Below, piece after piece: positions 1-7,028 of a DNA stretch of 17,503 nucleotides. Source of the stretch: Candidatus Jordarchaeia archaeon (GTDB taxonomy: Archaea; Asgardarchaeota; Jordiarchaeia; Jordiarchaeales; Freyrarchaeaceae); assembly GCA_018383835.1 (NCBI GenBank), contig JAHAWR010000012.1, positions 4,999-22,501 on the forward strand, written 5' to 3'. Position numbers and translations under genes: made by a program. How positions within the stretch are numbered: the stretch's first letter is position 1; every line of letters begins with the position of its first letter. Under the pieces are notes generated by a model. The model worked only from the letters and a program-made list of their open reading frames with translations, did not search any database and was not told the origin of the DNA.

Positions 1-54
1 AAATTCTTTGCCATTAAAATGGAACACCAGATTGCAGGTTGAAGACACGTGGAG

Positions 55-117
55 AAGCCGGCACGCTCGAGGCTACGGGTAAGCGCCTTCGGGGCTCACG
101 CGAACCGGGTCCGGCTT
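55..117. repeat. Inverted repeat with internal hairpin, possible structured RNA
   Basis: A perfect 7-bp inverted repeat (AAGCCGG at 55-61, CCGGCTT at 111-117) encloses a second hairpin at 82-96 (AGC-G-CC, loop TTC, GG-G-GCT). The arrangement suggests a folded RNA or the 3' end of an element lying upstream. The 7-bp outer stem recalls a tRNA acceptor, but no T-arm or anticodon arm can be drawn on either strand. Short reading frames cross the region: frame 2 is open from base 2 to a stop at 80-82, and frame 1 ends at 40-42, so the tail of an upstream gene may also be present. I cannot identify it. Confidence 0.3.
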
Positions 118-125
118 GAAGAGTA

Positions 126-138
126 AAAATTTTTAAAA
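126..138 (+). promoter_or_regulatory. Putative TATA box of the hdr operon
   Basis: An AT-rich stretch (AAAATTTTTAAAA-like) is the only good TATA candidate before hdrC. It would place the transcription start near 155-165 and leave a leader of roughly 50 bases. That leader would begin at or include a small perfect hairpin, CGGGT-GAG-ACCCG at 158-170. The ribosome site GGGAGGA at 198-204 then precedes the ATG at 210. The hairpin may be a leader structure or residue of an older element. Confidence 0.45.
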
Positions 139-209
139 CTTGGTAGTCCTGTAACCACGGGTGAGACCCGATTCTCCCCCGCCTACAAGCTTCAATGGGA
201 GGATAGCTG

Positions 210-755
210 ATGGTGGAGACGTACCACGAGATAAACTCCCGTTTCAGAAGGGAGCTGGCGGAGCTTCATGAGGAAGGAGAAACGCTCAACTTCTGCTACC
301 AGTGCGCGACGTGCTCAGGCATCTGCCCCGTCTTCAGGTACAACCCGAAGTATAACCCGAGGAAGCTCGTAGAGGGCATGCTGACAGGTAGGAAGGAGGA
401 GCTCATCCACGACCCAAACATATGGCTGTGCACAGTGTGCCACAACTGCACCGAGGTGTGCCCGCAAGGTGTTAGGGTGAGCGAGCTGCTCGCTGTACTG
501 AGAAACCTCGCAACCAAGGCGGGGAACGTCCCGGAGCACTTGAAGGCCGAAGTGAAGGTTCTGCTCGAGACCGGGTTGGTTAACGCTCCATCCAAGGTAA
601 CTGTTTCTAGGAGGGCTAAGATGGGGCTTCCCGAGCTTAAGACCGCTGACCCAGCTGAGATTAGGGCTCTTCTCGAGCACCTAGGCTTCGTCAAGTTGAC
701 CGCTAAGGAAGGGAAAGCCGTTAAGGAGGAGAGTGGTGGTGGCGGGCAACAGTAG
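210..755 (+). CDS. hdrC: Heterodisulfide reductase subunit C (HdrC)
   Basis: A 181-residue iron-sulfur protein, the usual size for soluble HdrC. It carries two classical [4Fe-4S] motifs: C29-x2-C32-x2-C35-x3-C39-P and C74-x2-C77-x2-C80-x3-C84-P. In the Hdr complex HdrC passes electrons between HdrA and the catalytic HdrB subunit, in the cytoplasm. The ATG at 210 has a strong ribosome site (GGGAGGA at 198-204). The 3' end overlaps the start of hdrB by about 20 bases and contains the hdrB ribosome site AAGGAGGA at 723-730, so translation is probably coupled. The C-terminal 15 residues are Gly/Glu-rich and lie beyond the core domain. There is no membrane anchor, so this is the HdrABC type and not the membrane-bound HdrDE type. 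Confidence 0.95.
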   Translation: MVETYHEINSRFRRELAELHEEGETLNFCYQCATCSGICPVFRYNPKYNPRKLVEGMLTGRKEELIHDPNIWLCTVCHNCTEVCPQGVRVSELLAVLRNLATKAGNVPEHLKAEVKVLLETGLVNAPSKVTVSRRAKMGLPELKTADPAEIRALLEHLGFVKLTAKEGKAVKEESGGGGQQ

Positions 756-1638
756 TGGCTACGCAATGTTTTTGGGGTGCGTTATACCGAACCTTCTACC
801 GCACCTCGAGATATCGATAAGGAAGGTTTTCGGCAAGCTTGACGTTGAAGTAAAGGACGTTGCGGGGTTCTCATGCTGCCCTGAGCCCATCGGAACCCCG
901 GGGCTGGACATTACAACGTGGGTGACGTTGGCTGCCAGGAACCTCTGCGTGGCCGAGGAGGCTGGACTGGACATCGTCACTTTCTGCAACGGGTGCTTCG
1001 AGACGCTTAAGGAGGCCAAGGTGCTACTTGAGCACGACGCCAAATTGAGGAGCAAGGTTGCCGAGGCACTCTCCAAGGTTGGAAGAGAGTATAGGGGTAG
1101 GGTTGAGGTTAAGCACTTCGCCCAAGTCCTCTACAATGACATTGGGCCGGCGAAGCTCAGGAGCTACGTTGAGAGGCCGCTTAAGGGCGTGAAGGTTGCA
1201 GCCCACTACGGGTGCCACATCCTCAGGCCAAGCCACCTGCTTCAGGTCGACGACCCCTTTAACCCCGTGCTGCTGGACGCGCTTGTGGAGGCGACTGGGG
1301 CCGAGAGCGTAGACTACTTCAGGAAGTTCCTCTGCTGCGGATGTGGCGTCGGCAACTTGGACGAGGCGACCAATGTCAAGATGGTCATGGAGAAGCTACA
1401 CTACATGACGCAGGCTAAGGCCGACTGCATGGCCGTGCTATGCCCCGTCTGCTTCAGGCAGTACGACGTGAGGCAGATGATCATTAACAAGACCTACGGA
1501 AAGGACTACAACATCCCGGTGTTCTACTACACGCAGCTACTAGGGCTAGCGATGGGCATGACGCCGGACGAGCTGGAGCTCAAGTCGAACAGAACCAAAG
1601 TTGACCCGCTGCTGGCAAAGCTCAACGGAGGAAAATAA
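736..1638 (+). CDS. hdrB: Heterodisulfide reductase subunit B (HdrB)
   Basis: A roughly 300-residue protein with two complete cysteine-rich CCG domains. Counting from the first GTG (733), domain 1 has C16, the pair C48-C49 and C85-x2-C88; domain 2 has C161, the pair C201-C202 and C236-x2-C239. In the family these cysteines hold the two noncubane [4Fe-4S] clusters that reduce a disulfide such as CoM-S-S-CoB, or another disulfide in non-methanogens. All ligands are present, so the catalytic subunit should be active. Three consecutive GTG codons (733, 736, 739) could start it; 736 lies five bases after AAGGAGGA and is my choice. It overlaps hdrC and is followed after 16 bases by hdrA, which places it in one hdrCBA operon. 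Confidence 0.95.
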   Translation: MVAGNSSGYAMFLGCVIPNLLPHLEISIRKVFGKLDVEVKDVAGFSCCPEPIGTPGLDITTWVTLAARNLCVAEEAGLDIVTFCNGCFETLKEAKVLLEHDAKLRSKVAEALSKVGREYRGRVEVKHFAQVLYNDIGPAKLRSYVERPLKGVKVAAHYGCHILRPSHLLQVDDPFNPVLLDALVEATGAESVDYFRKFLCCGCGVGNLDEATNVKMVMEKLHYMTQAKADCMAVLCPVCFRQYDVRQMIINKTYGKDYNIPVFYYTQLLGLAMGMTPDELELKSNRTKVDPLLAKLNGGK

Positions 1639-1654
1639 AAGGGAGGAAGAATGT

Positions 1655-4009
1655 TTGGTTAAAATTGGGCTTTTCATATGCGACTGCGGTGGAACACTCA
1701 CCAAGAACCTGAACTTCGACGAGCTAGTTTCGTGGGCTGAGAAGAGTGGAAGGTTCGCCTTCGTCGTGAGGGGCAGTGACCTCTGCGACGAGTCAGGGTT
1801 GAAGGAGCTCGAGGCTAAAGTCAAGAAGGATGGTGTGGAGCGCGTTGTGGTCGCCGCCTGCTCCCCCAAGGTTAAGGGGGAGGAGCTGGCGAGGAGCGTC
1901 GAAGCCGCCGGGCTGAGCAGGTACAGCATGGTAGTGGCCAACATAAGGGAGCAGTGCGCTTGGGCTCACCCAAGCCAGCTAAAGGAGGCGACCGTAAAGG
2001 CGAAAGCCCTCATAAATGCAGCTGCAAGCAGAGCTGAGAAGATCGAGGAAGTCCCCGTCAGAGCCATCCCTATCTCTCAGAGAGCCCTCGTTATAGGTGG
2101 TGGCATCAGCGGCATAACGGCGGCTCAGGAGCTGGCCGAGCTGGGATTCGAGGTTACAATAGTTGAGAGGCAGCCCACGCTCGGGGGACTATGCCTCAAG
2201 CTTGGAACAGTATTCCCCACGGACGACTGCTCCCTCTGCGTCCGGACAACCGCTTGCCCAGCTCTCGGAGGCGACTCGACTAGGAAGTGCATTTACAGGG
2301 CTGCGATAGAGGTTGACCCTCGCATACAGGTGATGACGAACGCCGAAGTGGTCAAGGTTTCCGGTGAGGTCGGCAACTTTGCCGTCACCGTCAAGAGGAA
2401 GCCGAGGTATGTGAGTGACGCCTGCATCAACTGTGGCGCCTGCGCCGACGTCTGCCCCGTCAGCGTTCGAGACGAGTTCAACCTCGGGCTGAGCGAGAGG
2501 AAGGCGATATACCTCCCGTTCCCCCAGGCAATACCGCCAATATACGTGATAGACCCCGAGAACTGCAAGTTTAAGGAGTGCGCTAAGTGCGTGGACGCTT
2601 GCCCAGTCAATGCCATAAACCTCGACGAGAAAGAGGAGGAGGTCGTGGTCAACGTTGGAACGATAATTGTGGCGACGGGCTTCGAGGAGTACGAGCCGAG
2701 GAGACTCGTCGACTACGGGTACGGTAAACTACCGGACGTCGTCACCCAAGTCGAGCTCGCAAGGCTGCTCGACATAACTGGCCCGACTGGCGGCAGGCTG
2801 GTGAGGATCTCCGACGGGCGCCCAGTTGAGAGGATAGTGATGATCCAGTGCGCCGGGTCTAGGGATGAAAAGCACAACTTCTACTGCTCAAACATCTGCT
2901 GCATGATAGCCCTCAAGCACGCGCTCATGATAAAGAGAAGGTTCCCCGAAGTGGACGTTGTCATAGCCTACATGGACATAAGGCCGGTCGGTTCGAGGTA
3001 CGAGGAGTACTACAGGGAGGCTAGGGAGCTCGGCGTCACTTTCGTGAGGGGTAAGCCAGCATGCATTGTCCCAGAAGAGGATGGAAAGCTCGTCGTGGAC
3101 GTTGAGAACACGCTGACCGGAGAGTTCAACAGGATTAAGGCTGACATGGTCGCCCTCTCAATGTCCATGGTTCCATCCAAGGGAACACAGGAGTTGGCTA
3201 GGATCCTCGGCGTCAAGCTCGGACCAGACGGCTACATCGAGACCCTAGACAGGAAGGTCAGGCCCGCTGAGACCAACGTTGCAGGCATATTCGTTGCTGG
3301 AGCAGCGATGATGCCTATGGATATACCCTATAGCATAGCTCATGCTTCAGCCGCAGCGATAATGGCGGCTAGGCTGATGAAGAAAGGGGAGATAGAGAAG
3401 CCACTCCTCACAGCAGTGGTCAATGAGGAGACGTGTGGGAAGTGCATGGTCTGCCAGTGGGCTTGCCCGTTCAAGGCCATAGCGGTCGTCGAGGGCGAGG
3501 CGGCAAGGGTGACCGAGGCGAAGTGCTTCGGATGCGGCCTCTGCGCCGGAGCCTGCCCCACTGAGTCCATAGAGTTGAGGAACCACACCGACGAGCAGAT
3601 CGCCGCGACCATCGAGGGACTAGCGTCCGACGGAGTTAAGCCGAACATCGTGGCAATAGCTTGCTACGAGTGCGGCTACTCGGCCGTGGACTACGCGGGC
3701 ATGCTGGGGCTCGAGTACCCGGCGAACGTCAAAACAATGGAGGTGCCGTGCACGGCAGTTGTCGACCCACAGGAGATACTCAAGGCACTGATGAACGGCG
3801 TCGACGGAGTGCTGATAGTAGGCTGCTTCGAGGGAAGATGCCACTTCGACAAGGGAGTAAGAGCCATAGGCGCAAAGGTGGCACTCCTCAAGGCGATGCT
3901 CAAGCAGCTCGGAATAAACCCACAGAAGCTACAGGTCGTAAATGTCGACTGCGCCGAAGCGGACAAGTTCGTAAACGCAGCCAAACAAATAGTCTCGCAA
4001 CTACAGTAA
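1655..4009 (+). CDS. hdrA: HdrA with fused C-terminal MvhD/FlpD domain
   Basis: This is the flavin- and FeS-containing electron-bifurcating subunit of soluble Hdr. I chose the TTG at 1655, behind GGGAGG at 1641-1646; upstream codons in frame lie inside hdrB, and an ATG at 1651 is out of frame. The protein is 784 residues. The FAD-binding GGGISG lies near 148-153. A CSLC-x5-CPALGG stretch follows at 192-206. Ferredoxin-type motifs are at about 257-267 and 304-316, the family signature QCAGSR...YCSxICC at 398-416, and two more ferredoxin motifs at 594-604 and 624-634. Residues 664-784 form an MvhD/FlpD domain with Cys 670, 673, 699, 724, 729 and 766. Methanogen HdrA is about 650 residues with separate MvhD; the fused form matches HdrA2 of Methanosarcina. 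The electron partner is not in the window. Confidence 0.95.
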   Translation: MVKIGLFICDCGGTLTKNLNFDELVSWAEKSGRFAFVVRGSDLCDESGLKELEAKVKKDGVERVVVAACSPKVKGEELARSVEAAGLSRYSMVVANIREQCAWAHPSQLKEATVKAKALINAAASRAEKIEEVPVRAIPISQRALVIGGGISGITAAQELAELGFEVTIVERQPTLGGLCLKLGTVFPTDDCSLCVRTTACPALGGDSTRKCIYRAAIEVDPRIQVMTNAEVVKVSGEVGNFAVTVKRKPRYVSDACINCGACADVCPVSVRDEFNLGLSERKAIYLPFPQAIPPIYVIDPENCKFKECAKCVDACPVNAINLDEKEEEVVVNVGTIIVATGFEEYEPRRLVDYGYGKLPDVVTQVELARLLDITGPTGGRLVRISDGRPVERIVMIQCAGSRDEKHNFYCSNICCMIALKHALMIKRRFPEVDVVIAYMDIRPVGSRYEEYYREARELGVTFVRGKPACIVPEEDGKLVVDVENTLTGEFNRIKADMVALSMSMVPSKGTQELARILGVKLGPDGYIETLDRKVRPAETNVAGIFVAGAAMMPMDIPYSIAHASAAAIMAARLMKKGEIEKPLLTAVVNEETCGKCMVCQWACPFKAIAVVEGEAARVTEAKCFGCGLCAGACPTESIELRNHTDEQIAATIEGLASDGVKPNIVAIACYECGYSAVDYAGMLGLEYPANVKTMEVPCTAVVDPQEILKALMNGVDGVLIVGCFEGRCHFDKGVRAIGAKVALLKAMLKQLGINPQKLQVVNVDCAEADKFVNAAKQIVSQLQ

Positions 4010-4036
4010 CTCCACAGGCAACAAAGCCTTTCTCTC

Positions 4037-4092
4037 TTCAATCAACTCCCTTCAATTCCCTACTTTCAATTCCCTACTTTCAATTTCCTGTT
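4037..4092. repeat. Four tandem 14-bp units ending in ATTGAAAG-like motif
   Basis: Four direct units of 14 bp follow the hdrA stop: 4037-4050, 4051-4064, 4065-4078 and 4079-4092. The middle two are identical (TTCAATTCCCTACT) and the outer two diverge. On the minus strand the units read TAGGGAATTGAAAG or close variants. ATTGAAAG is the type of 3' end (crRNA 5' handle) shared by many archaeal type I-A CRISPR repeats. The pyrimidine-rich plus strand, including CCTTTCTCTCTTC just before it (4027-4039), could also serve as the hdr operon terminator. Confidence 0.6.
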
Positions 4093-4103
4093 TGAGATTT
4101 TGG
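4077..4103 (-). repeat. Solitary CRISPR-repeat-like sequence
   Basis: Read on the minus strand, this stretch begins CCAAAATCTCAAACAGG and ends AAATTGAAAG. From memory, this resembles Thermoproteales type I-A repeats of the form GAATCTCAAA...GGATTGAAAG, with an AATCTCAAA core and the ATTGAAAG handle. Only one copy is present, with no second full copy at spacer distance, so it is not an array. It could be a relic of an array, a repeat mimic, or coincidence. The last 14 bases of the similarity are the part that is tandemly repeated next to it. Confidence 0.35.
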
Positions 4104-4129
4104 TTTTTGAAAGAGTGCCGTAAACTCGT

Positions 4130-4350
4130 TCAAAAGTGCCTCCATAAAGAGGAGGAGTCAAAGTTATTTAAAGCAAACGACGCATATTGGCTTCCGTTAA
4201 GCTCTATGTGAAACTTTCTGAGCTCCAGTTCCGTCTTCAACTCCCAAGAGGCTTTTCCATCCTCGCCTATGCCTACTGCTCGCACATGCGCTTAGGCACA
4301 TAGATGGCCTCCTTCCCTATCAACCGCTGAAATACGACTCTAGAACAACC
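4130..4350 (-). pseudogene. Frame-broken AbrB/MazE-like antitoxin remnant
   Basis: On the minus strand, one frame reads RVVFQRLIGKEAIYVPKRMCEQ-like residues and stops at 4273-4275. The next frame takes over with VGIGEDGKASWEL and ends at a stop at 4130-4132. Joined by a single frameshift, the two pieces follow the swapped-hairpin AbrB/SpoVT pattern (a strand, then IxVPKxxxxxxGIxxG, then a strand), the DNA-binding fold of VapB/MazE-type antitoxins. The C-terminal half includes NGSQYASFAL. No clear start or ribosome site is visible, and no intact toxin gene is adjacent. This is a reading of fragments and not a firm call. Confidence 0.33.
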
Positions 4351-4439
4351 CCAGAATAAGGAATAAAAAACTGGGATAGGTGCCTTAACAGTGTTTTTAA
4401 TCGTGCAGCGTCGTTTCTGTCGATGTAAATGAGTGAGGC

Positions 4440-4703
4440 CAGGTTTCAGCGTCTATCGGCGTATGACGTTCACCGGAACTGAAGTTTTCTTTAAACTTTC
4501 TGCTCGAGTGAAGGGTGCCGTTAAGTTCCTCGTCTGTGAGGCTTCTGCGAGTTTCCGAAGTGCCTCCTTGGCTTTCAGCTTCCTTCGCTTCTTCGTAGAG
4601 GCTTAGGAGAGATGCACCCCACCCTGCTCTCCTTCCTTTCCGACATCTTCTTAATATCTTCTGGAGCCGAAATCGCTGAACAATCAACCGTGAACCAATC
4701 ACT
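4440..4703 (-). pseudogene. Frame-broken VapB-like antitoxin remnant
   Basis: On the minus strand a frame encodes AISAPEDIKKMSERKE near 4627-4680, typical of the N-terminus of archaeal VapB-type antitoxins (xISVxVPEDIKKxM). A second frame carries KLKAKEALRKLAEASQ (about 4550-4590), resembling their helical C-terminus. Frameshifts separate the two. A third frame is open across the whole stretch (101 codons from a GTG at 4702), but its product looks like neither domain. A TATA-like ATATAAAATTG on the minus strand at about 4710-4720 would suit a former promoter. No intact PIN-domain toxin follows. I treat it as a decayed antitoxin; an unknown 101-residue gene is the alternative. Confidence 0.3.
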
Positions 4704-4880
4704 AAGACAATTTTATATCGTAACGTTAATACTTGTGCTGTGCATTTTCTTGTTTCGTTTAGCTGGAGGTGTATTGTGTTTCAAAGTTTTGGTGGCCAGT
4801 TATGTTTCATTGACGATAAGTTCGTTGAGTGTTTTTCGCCTGTTGTGGCTTTGTTGCGGTAGGAGTATTTTTCGTTAGGA

Positions 4881-4944
4881 GGTTGCAACCGGTAGGTTTC
4901 CCGTGGGTGAGCTCGAGAGCTGGGAGGGGAAATGTTTTTATGTG
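4881..4944 (+). promoter_or_regulatory. Promoter region of the membrane protein gene
   Basis: Bases 4704-4988 contain no supportable gene. The region holds a perfect 10-bp palindrome GGTTGCAACC (4881-4890), which could be an operator, and a TATA-like AAATGTTTTTATG at about 4930-4942. Position fits transcription of the gene starting at 4989 or 4998. The evidence is pattern only. Confidence 0.3.
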
Positions 4945-4988
4945 TTCTGGGGGCAAAAGATCGAGTCAGTTTTTGAGGGGGGTTTGGA

Positions 4989-6008
4989 GTGCTACAGGTG
5001 GATTTGCTTTGGGTGTATGCTATCGGTGCCATGTTTGCTACTGCGGCTGCTAAGCAGCTGAAGAGGCTTGAGGCTGAGAAGGAGAGGATTAAGGATGTTC
5101 TCATGTGGCCGTCACCTTTCGGGAACGTCTACTTTGCTCTTCTCCTGCTCTACCTGTCGGTGATCTTTATTCCGGAGGCGGTCTGGCTGACGTGGAACTT
5201 CCCACAGTGGGAGACCATGCACGTGTGGTCAAGCCTTGAGGAGATCCCGACGCACCTTGTGACGCTTTTCATGGCGGGGGACGTGGTTCTCGCCGTTCTG
5301 GGCTACTGGGTTGCGTACAAGCTTATAGCGAGGGGCAAAGAGTACTTGGCCCACCTTCAGTGGATTGCGGGCTACTTCGCCTTCTTCCTCGTGCTACTCC
5401 ACGGGTGGGATGGGCTCGCGTGGCAGAGGTTCACCTGGGACTCGACCGTCGTGTTCCCCCTAAAGATGCCTGCGAGCACTGTGATGCTACTCCTAGTTAT
5501 GAGCGAAGCTGCTGCAACATTCTACCCGACGCTGGTGTCGTGGTGGCTGTATTCTCTTTGGGTTCCGGGGAAGACCATGGCTGCCTCGTTTGCAGCGAGC
5601 AACATAGCGGTGACGCTTTACGCTATGGCTGCTCCAACCATTGTCCCGCTGCTCATAGGAGGATACATCACTCTGAGGGACGGACACGTGAAGACCGGCA
5701 TGAGCGAGGCAGAGGCGGCGTCCCTATCTCTGAAGGGGCTACTCACATACTTACTTGGCGTGCTAGTTGCCTTCGTCCTTGCAGGAGTAACGACCACCGT
5801 GTCGAACCTGGTAACGGGAATTACGTGGTACTTCTGGCCGGTTAAGGCGGGCGAAATAGTAGCGTTAACGTCAACCACCGCAACGAGCATCCCGCTTCCA
5901 GTAGGATTCGCCGTGGGGATAATAGTGACGGCGGCCATAACGTACTTCACCACCATCAGGGAAGGGAGCGTGGTCAGGAAAACCTTTGCAAAGAACTTTA
6001 AACTCTAA
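4989..6008 (+). CDS. Uncharacterised multi-pass membrane protein
   Basis: A 339-residue hydrophobic protein that I do not recognise. Likely membrane helices lie near residues 3-20, 44-62, 87-110, 120-139, 161-178, 196-224, 247-270 and 302-321, so about eight spans. A charged loop (KQLKRLEAEKERIKD) follows the first helix, and the C-terminal tail is basic (KTFAKNFKL). A Trp/His-rich segment at 65-93 (AVWLTWNFPQWETMHVW) and histidines at 78, 89, 122 and 138 near membrane boundaries could be ligands for haem or metal, but no canonical motif is visible. GTG 4989 follows a G-rich site (GAGGGGGG, 4975-4982). GTG 4998, eight bases after GGAG at 4986-4989, is an equally good start. The gene stands alone on its strand, with a T-rich tract after its stop and a flavodoxin gene about 100 bases on. 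Confidence 0.8.
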   Translation: MLQVDLLWVYAIGAMFATAAAKQLKRLEAEKERIKDVLMWPSPFGNVYFALLLLYLSVIFIPEAVWLTWNFPQWETMHVWSSLEEIPTHLVTLFMAGDVVLAVLGYWVAYKLIARGKEYLAHLQWIAGYFAFFLVLLHGWDGLAWQRFTWDSTVVFPLKMPASTVMLLLVMSEAAATFYPTLVSWWLYSLWVPGKTMAASFAASNIAVTLYAMAAPTIVPLLIGGYITLRDGHVKTGMSEAEAASLSLKGLLTYLLGVLVAFVLAGVTTTVSNLVTGITWYFWPVKAGEIVALTSTTATSIPLPVGFAVGIIVTAAITYFTTIREGSVVRKTFAKNFKL

Positions 6009-6031
6009 ATTCATTTTTATCTATTTCTGGT
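6009..6031 (+). terminator. T-rich tract after the membrane protein gene
   Basis: Immediately after the TAA of the membrane protein gene the plus strand reads ATTCATTTTTATCTATTTC. Archaeal intrinsic termination relies mainly on such U-rich tracts without a strong hairpin. The next gene begins about 80 bases later with its own ribosome site, so separation of the two transcripts is plausible but unproven. Confidence 0.35.
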
Positions 6032-6112
6032 GTCCACGTTTGCCATAATGTTCCTTAATGGGGGCGTAATGTTTTTGCCGAAGCTATGCGTGTAGTGCTT
6101 TCTGGGCGGTGA

Positions 6113-6556
6113 ATGAATGTGAGGGCGCTCGTCGTGTACTACTCTGAAACCGGGAACACGGAGAAAGTTGCTAAAGCCATCGCTAATGCGCTGAATGCTG
6201 AGCTGAGGCGCGTCGAGGAGGCAGTGGACGTCTTGGGCTACGACCTCCTGTTCATCGGAACCCCTGTCCACTACTTTGGGCCAGCTAAGCCCGTGATCCG
6301 GTTTCTGGACGGGCTTCCGGACCTGACCGGGAAGGCGGGCGTAGCCTTCTGCACCTTCCACAACTCTGGGGACAAGAAGACGATAAGCTACATTAGGGGA
6401 AGGCTTGAGGAGAGGGGGGCCAGGTTTCTTGGGGGCTTCTCATGCAAGGGGGAGAGCAGGCTGGTGGCGAACCTTGGGCCAAGGATATTTAACAAGGGAA
6501 GGCCGAACGAGGAGGATTTAAGGAAAGCCGAGGAGTTCGCCAAGACTATAGCATGA
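6113..6556 (+). CDS. Flavodoxin-like FMN protein
   Basis: A 147-residue single-domain flavodoxin, the normal size. An N-terminal beta strand (ALVVYY) leads into the FMN phosphate loop SETGNT at residues 11-16. FIGTPVHYFGPAKP (about 49-62) is the second flavin-binding loop, and FCTFHNSGDKK (about 82-92) the third. Such proteins carry one or two electrons between soluble oxidoreductases in the cytoplasm. No metallo-beta-lactamase domain is fused, so it is not a flavodiiron protein. ATG 6113 lies directly after GGGCGGTGA; GTG 6119 has better spacing from that site and may be the true start. Its closeness to the hdr operon fits a role in low-potential electron transfer, but the two are not co-transcribed. 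Confidence 0.85.
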   Translation: MNVRALVVYYSETGNTEKVAKAIANALNAELRRVEEAVDVLGYDLLFIGTPVHYFGPAKPVIRFLDGLPDLTGKAGVAFCTFHNSGDKKTISYIRGRLEERGARFLGGFSCKGESRLVANLGPRIFNKGRPNEEDLRKAEEFAKTIA

Positions 6557-6624
6557 AGCAGCACCTTTGCCAGCGCACAGCATGAAGAAGACGGGTTGAA
6601 GTCTGGTGAACGTGAAGAGGAGGT

Positions 6625-6638
6625 AAGAGGTACCTCTT
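6625..6638. terminator. Palindrome between convergent genes
   Basis: AAGAGGTACCTCTT is a perfect 14-bp palindrome, followed on the plus strand by TTA. It sits between the flavodoxin gene (plus) and the aspartic protease gene (minus), touching the protease stop codon at 6638-6640. Position and symmetry suit a two-way terminator or a protein-binding site. The stem is short and lacks a long T-run, so this is tentative. Confidence 0.3.
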
Positions 6639-7027
6639 TATTGCCGGCAAGGGATGATTTCGAGGCTCATCGAGCAGTAGTTTAGTGTGAGCTTGAACCC
6701 GCTTAGGAACCCGGTTCCAAGCATTATTTCGTCTACCCCCTCTGTCGTTTCTATGAATCCATCTTGGAAGGTTTTCAGTTCGGGGACGATCACTCTCCCA
6801 TATGTTCCTGTTGATTCGACCAGCTTACCCGTCGGGGTGACAAGGTTTCTCTTTGTCTGGCTTAGCTCGTTCAGCTTCAGCCTTACGAAGACCTCGGGCG
6901 GCACCACGGCGAACCCCTCGTATCCCGTGTCTAGGATGGCGAGCAAGCTACCAGACTCCGGAAGCCTCACCGAGAGGAGAGGGTTACTTAGGACAACCTC
7001 GACGGCAGGTGTTTTTCCGACGAACAT
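6638..7027 (-). CDS. Retropepsin-like (clan AA) aspartic protease
   Basis: A small protein of 129 residues from the ATG at 7027; a TTG at 7048 would add seven residues overlapping the upstream gene. It has one aspartic protease signature, AILDTGYEGFAVVP, with the catalytic D-T-G at residues 33-35 of the shorter form, and a second glycine-rich region MLGTGFLSGFKLTLNY near the C-terminus. One DTG per chain means it should act as a dimer, like retroviral proteases and archaeal clan AA proteins. No signal peptide or membrane helix is seen, so it is probably cytoplasmic. Its ATG lies one base after the stop of the upstream RHH-type gene, so the two form an operon and probably act together. The substrate is unknown. 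Confidence 0.75.
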   Translation of the reverse strand: MFVGKTPAVEVVLSNPLLSVRLPESGSLLAILDTGYEGFAVVPPEVFVRLKLNELSQTKRNLVTPTGKLVESTGTYGRVIVPELKTFQDGFIETTEGVDEIMLGTGFLSGFKLTLNYCSMSLEIIPCRQ

Positions 7028-7028
7028 T

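Noticed and set aside
55..117. tRNA-like 7-bp acceptor stem
   Set aside because: No D-arm, anticodon arm or T-arm can be drawn on either strand, and the length of 63 bases is too short.
3661..4095. Long open frame overlapping the 3' end of hdrA, plus strand
   Set aside because: It is a shadow of the hdrA coding frame, rich in Arg and low-complexity sequence, with no ribosome site.
4037..4113. True CRISPR array
   Set aside because: The 14-base periodicity is far too short for repeat-plus-spacer units, and there is no second full-length repeat.
4612..4878. Possible 88-residue hydrophobic plus-strand gene
   Set aside because: It lies opposite the antitoxin-like remnant, has no ribosome site, and its hydrophobic run arises from T-rich DNA.
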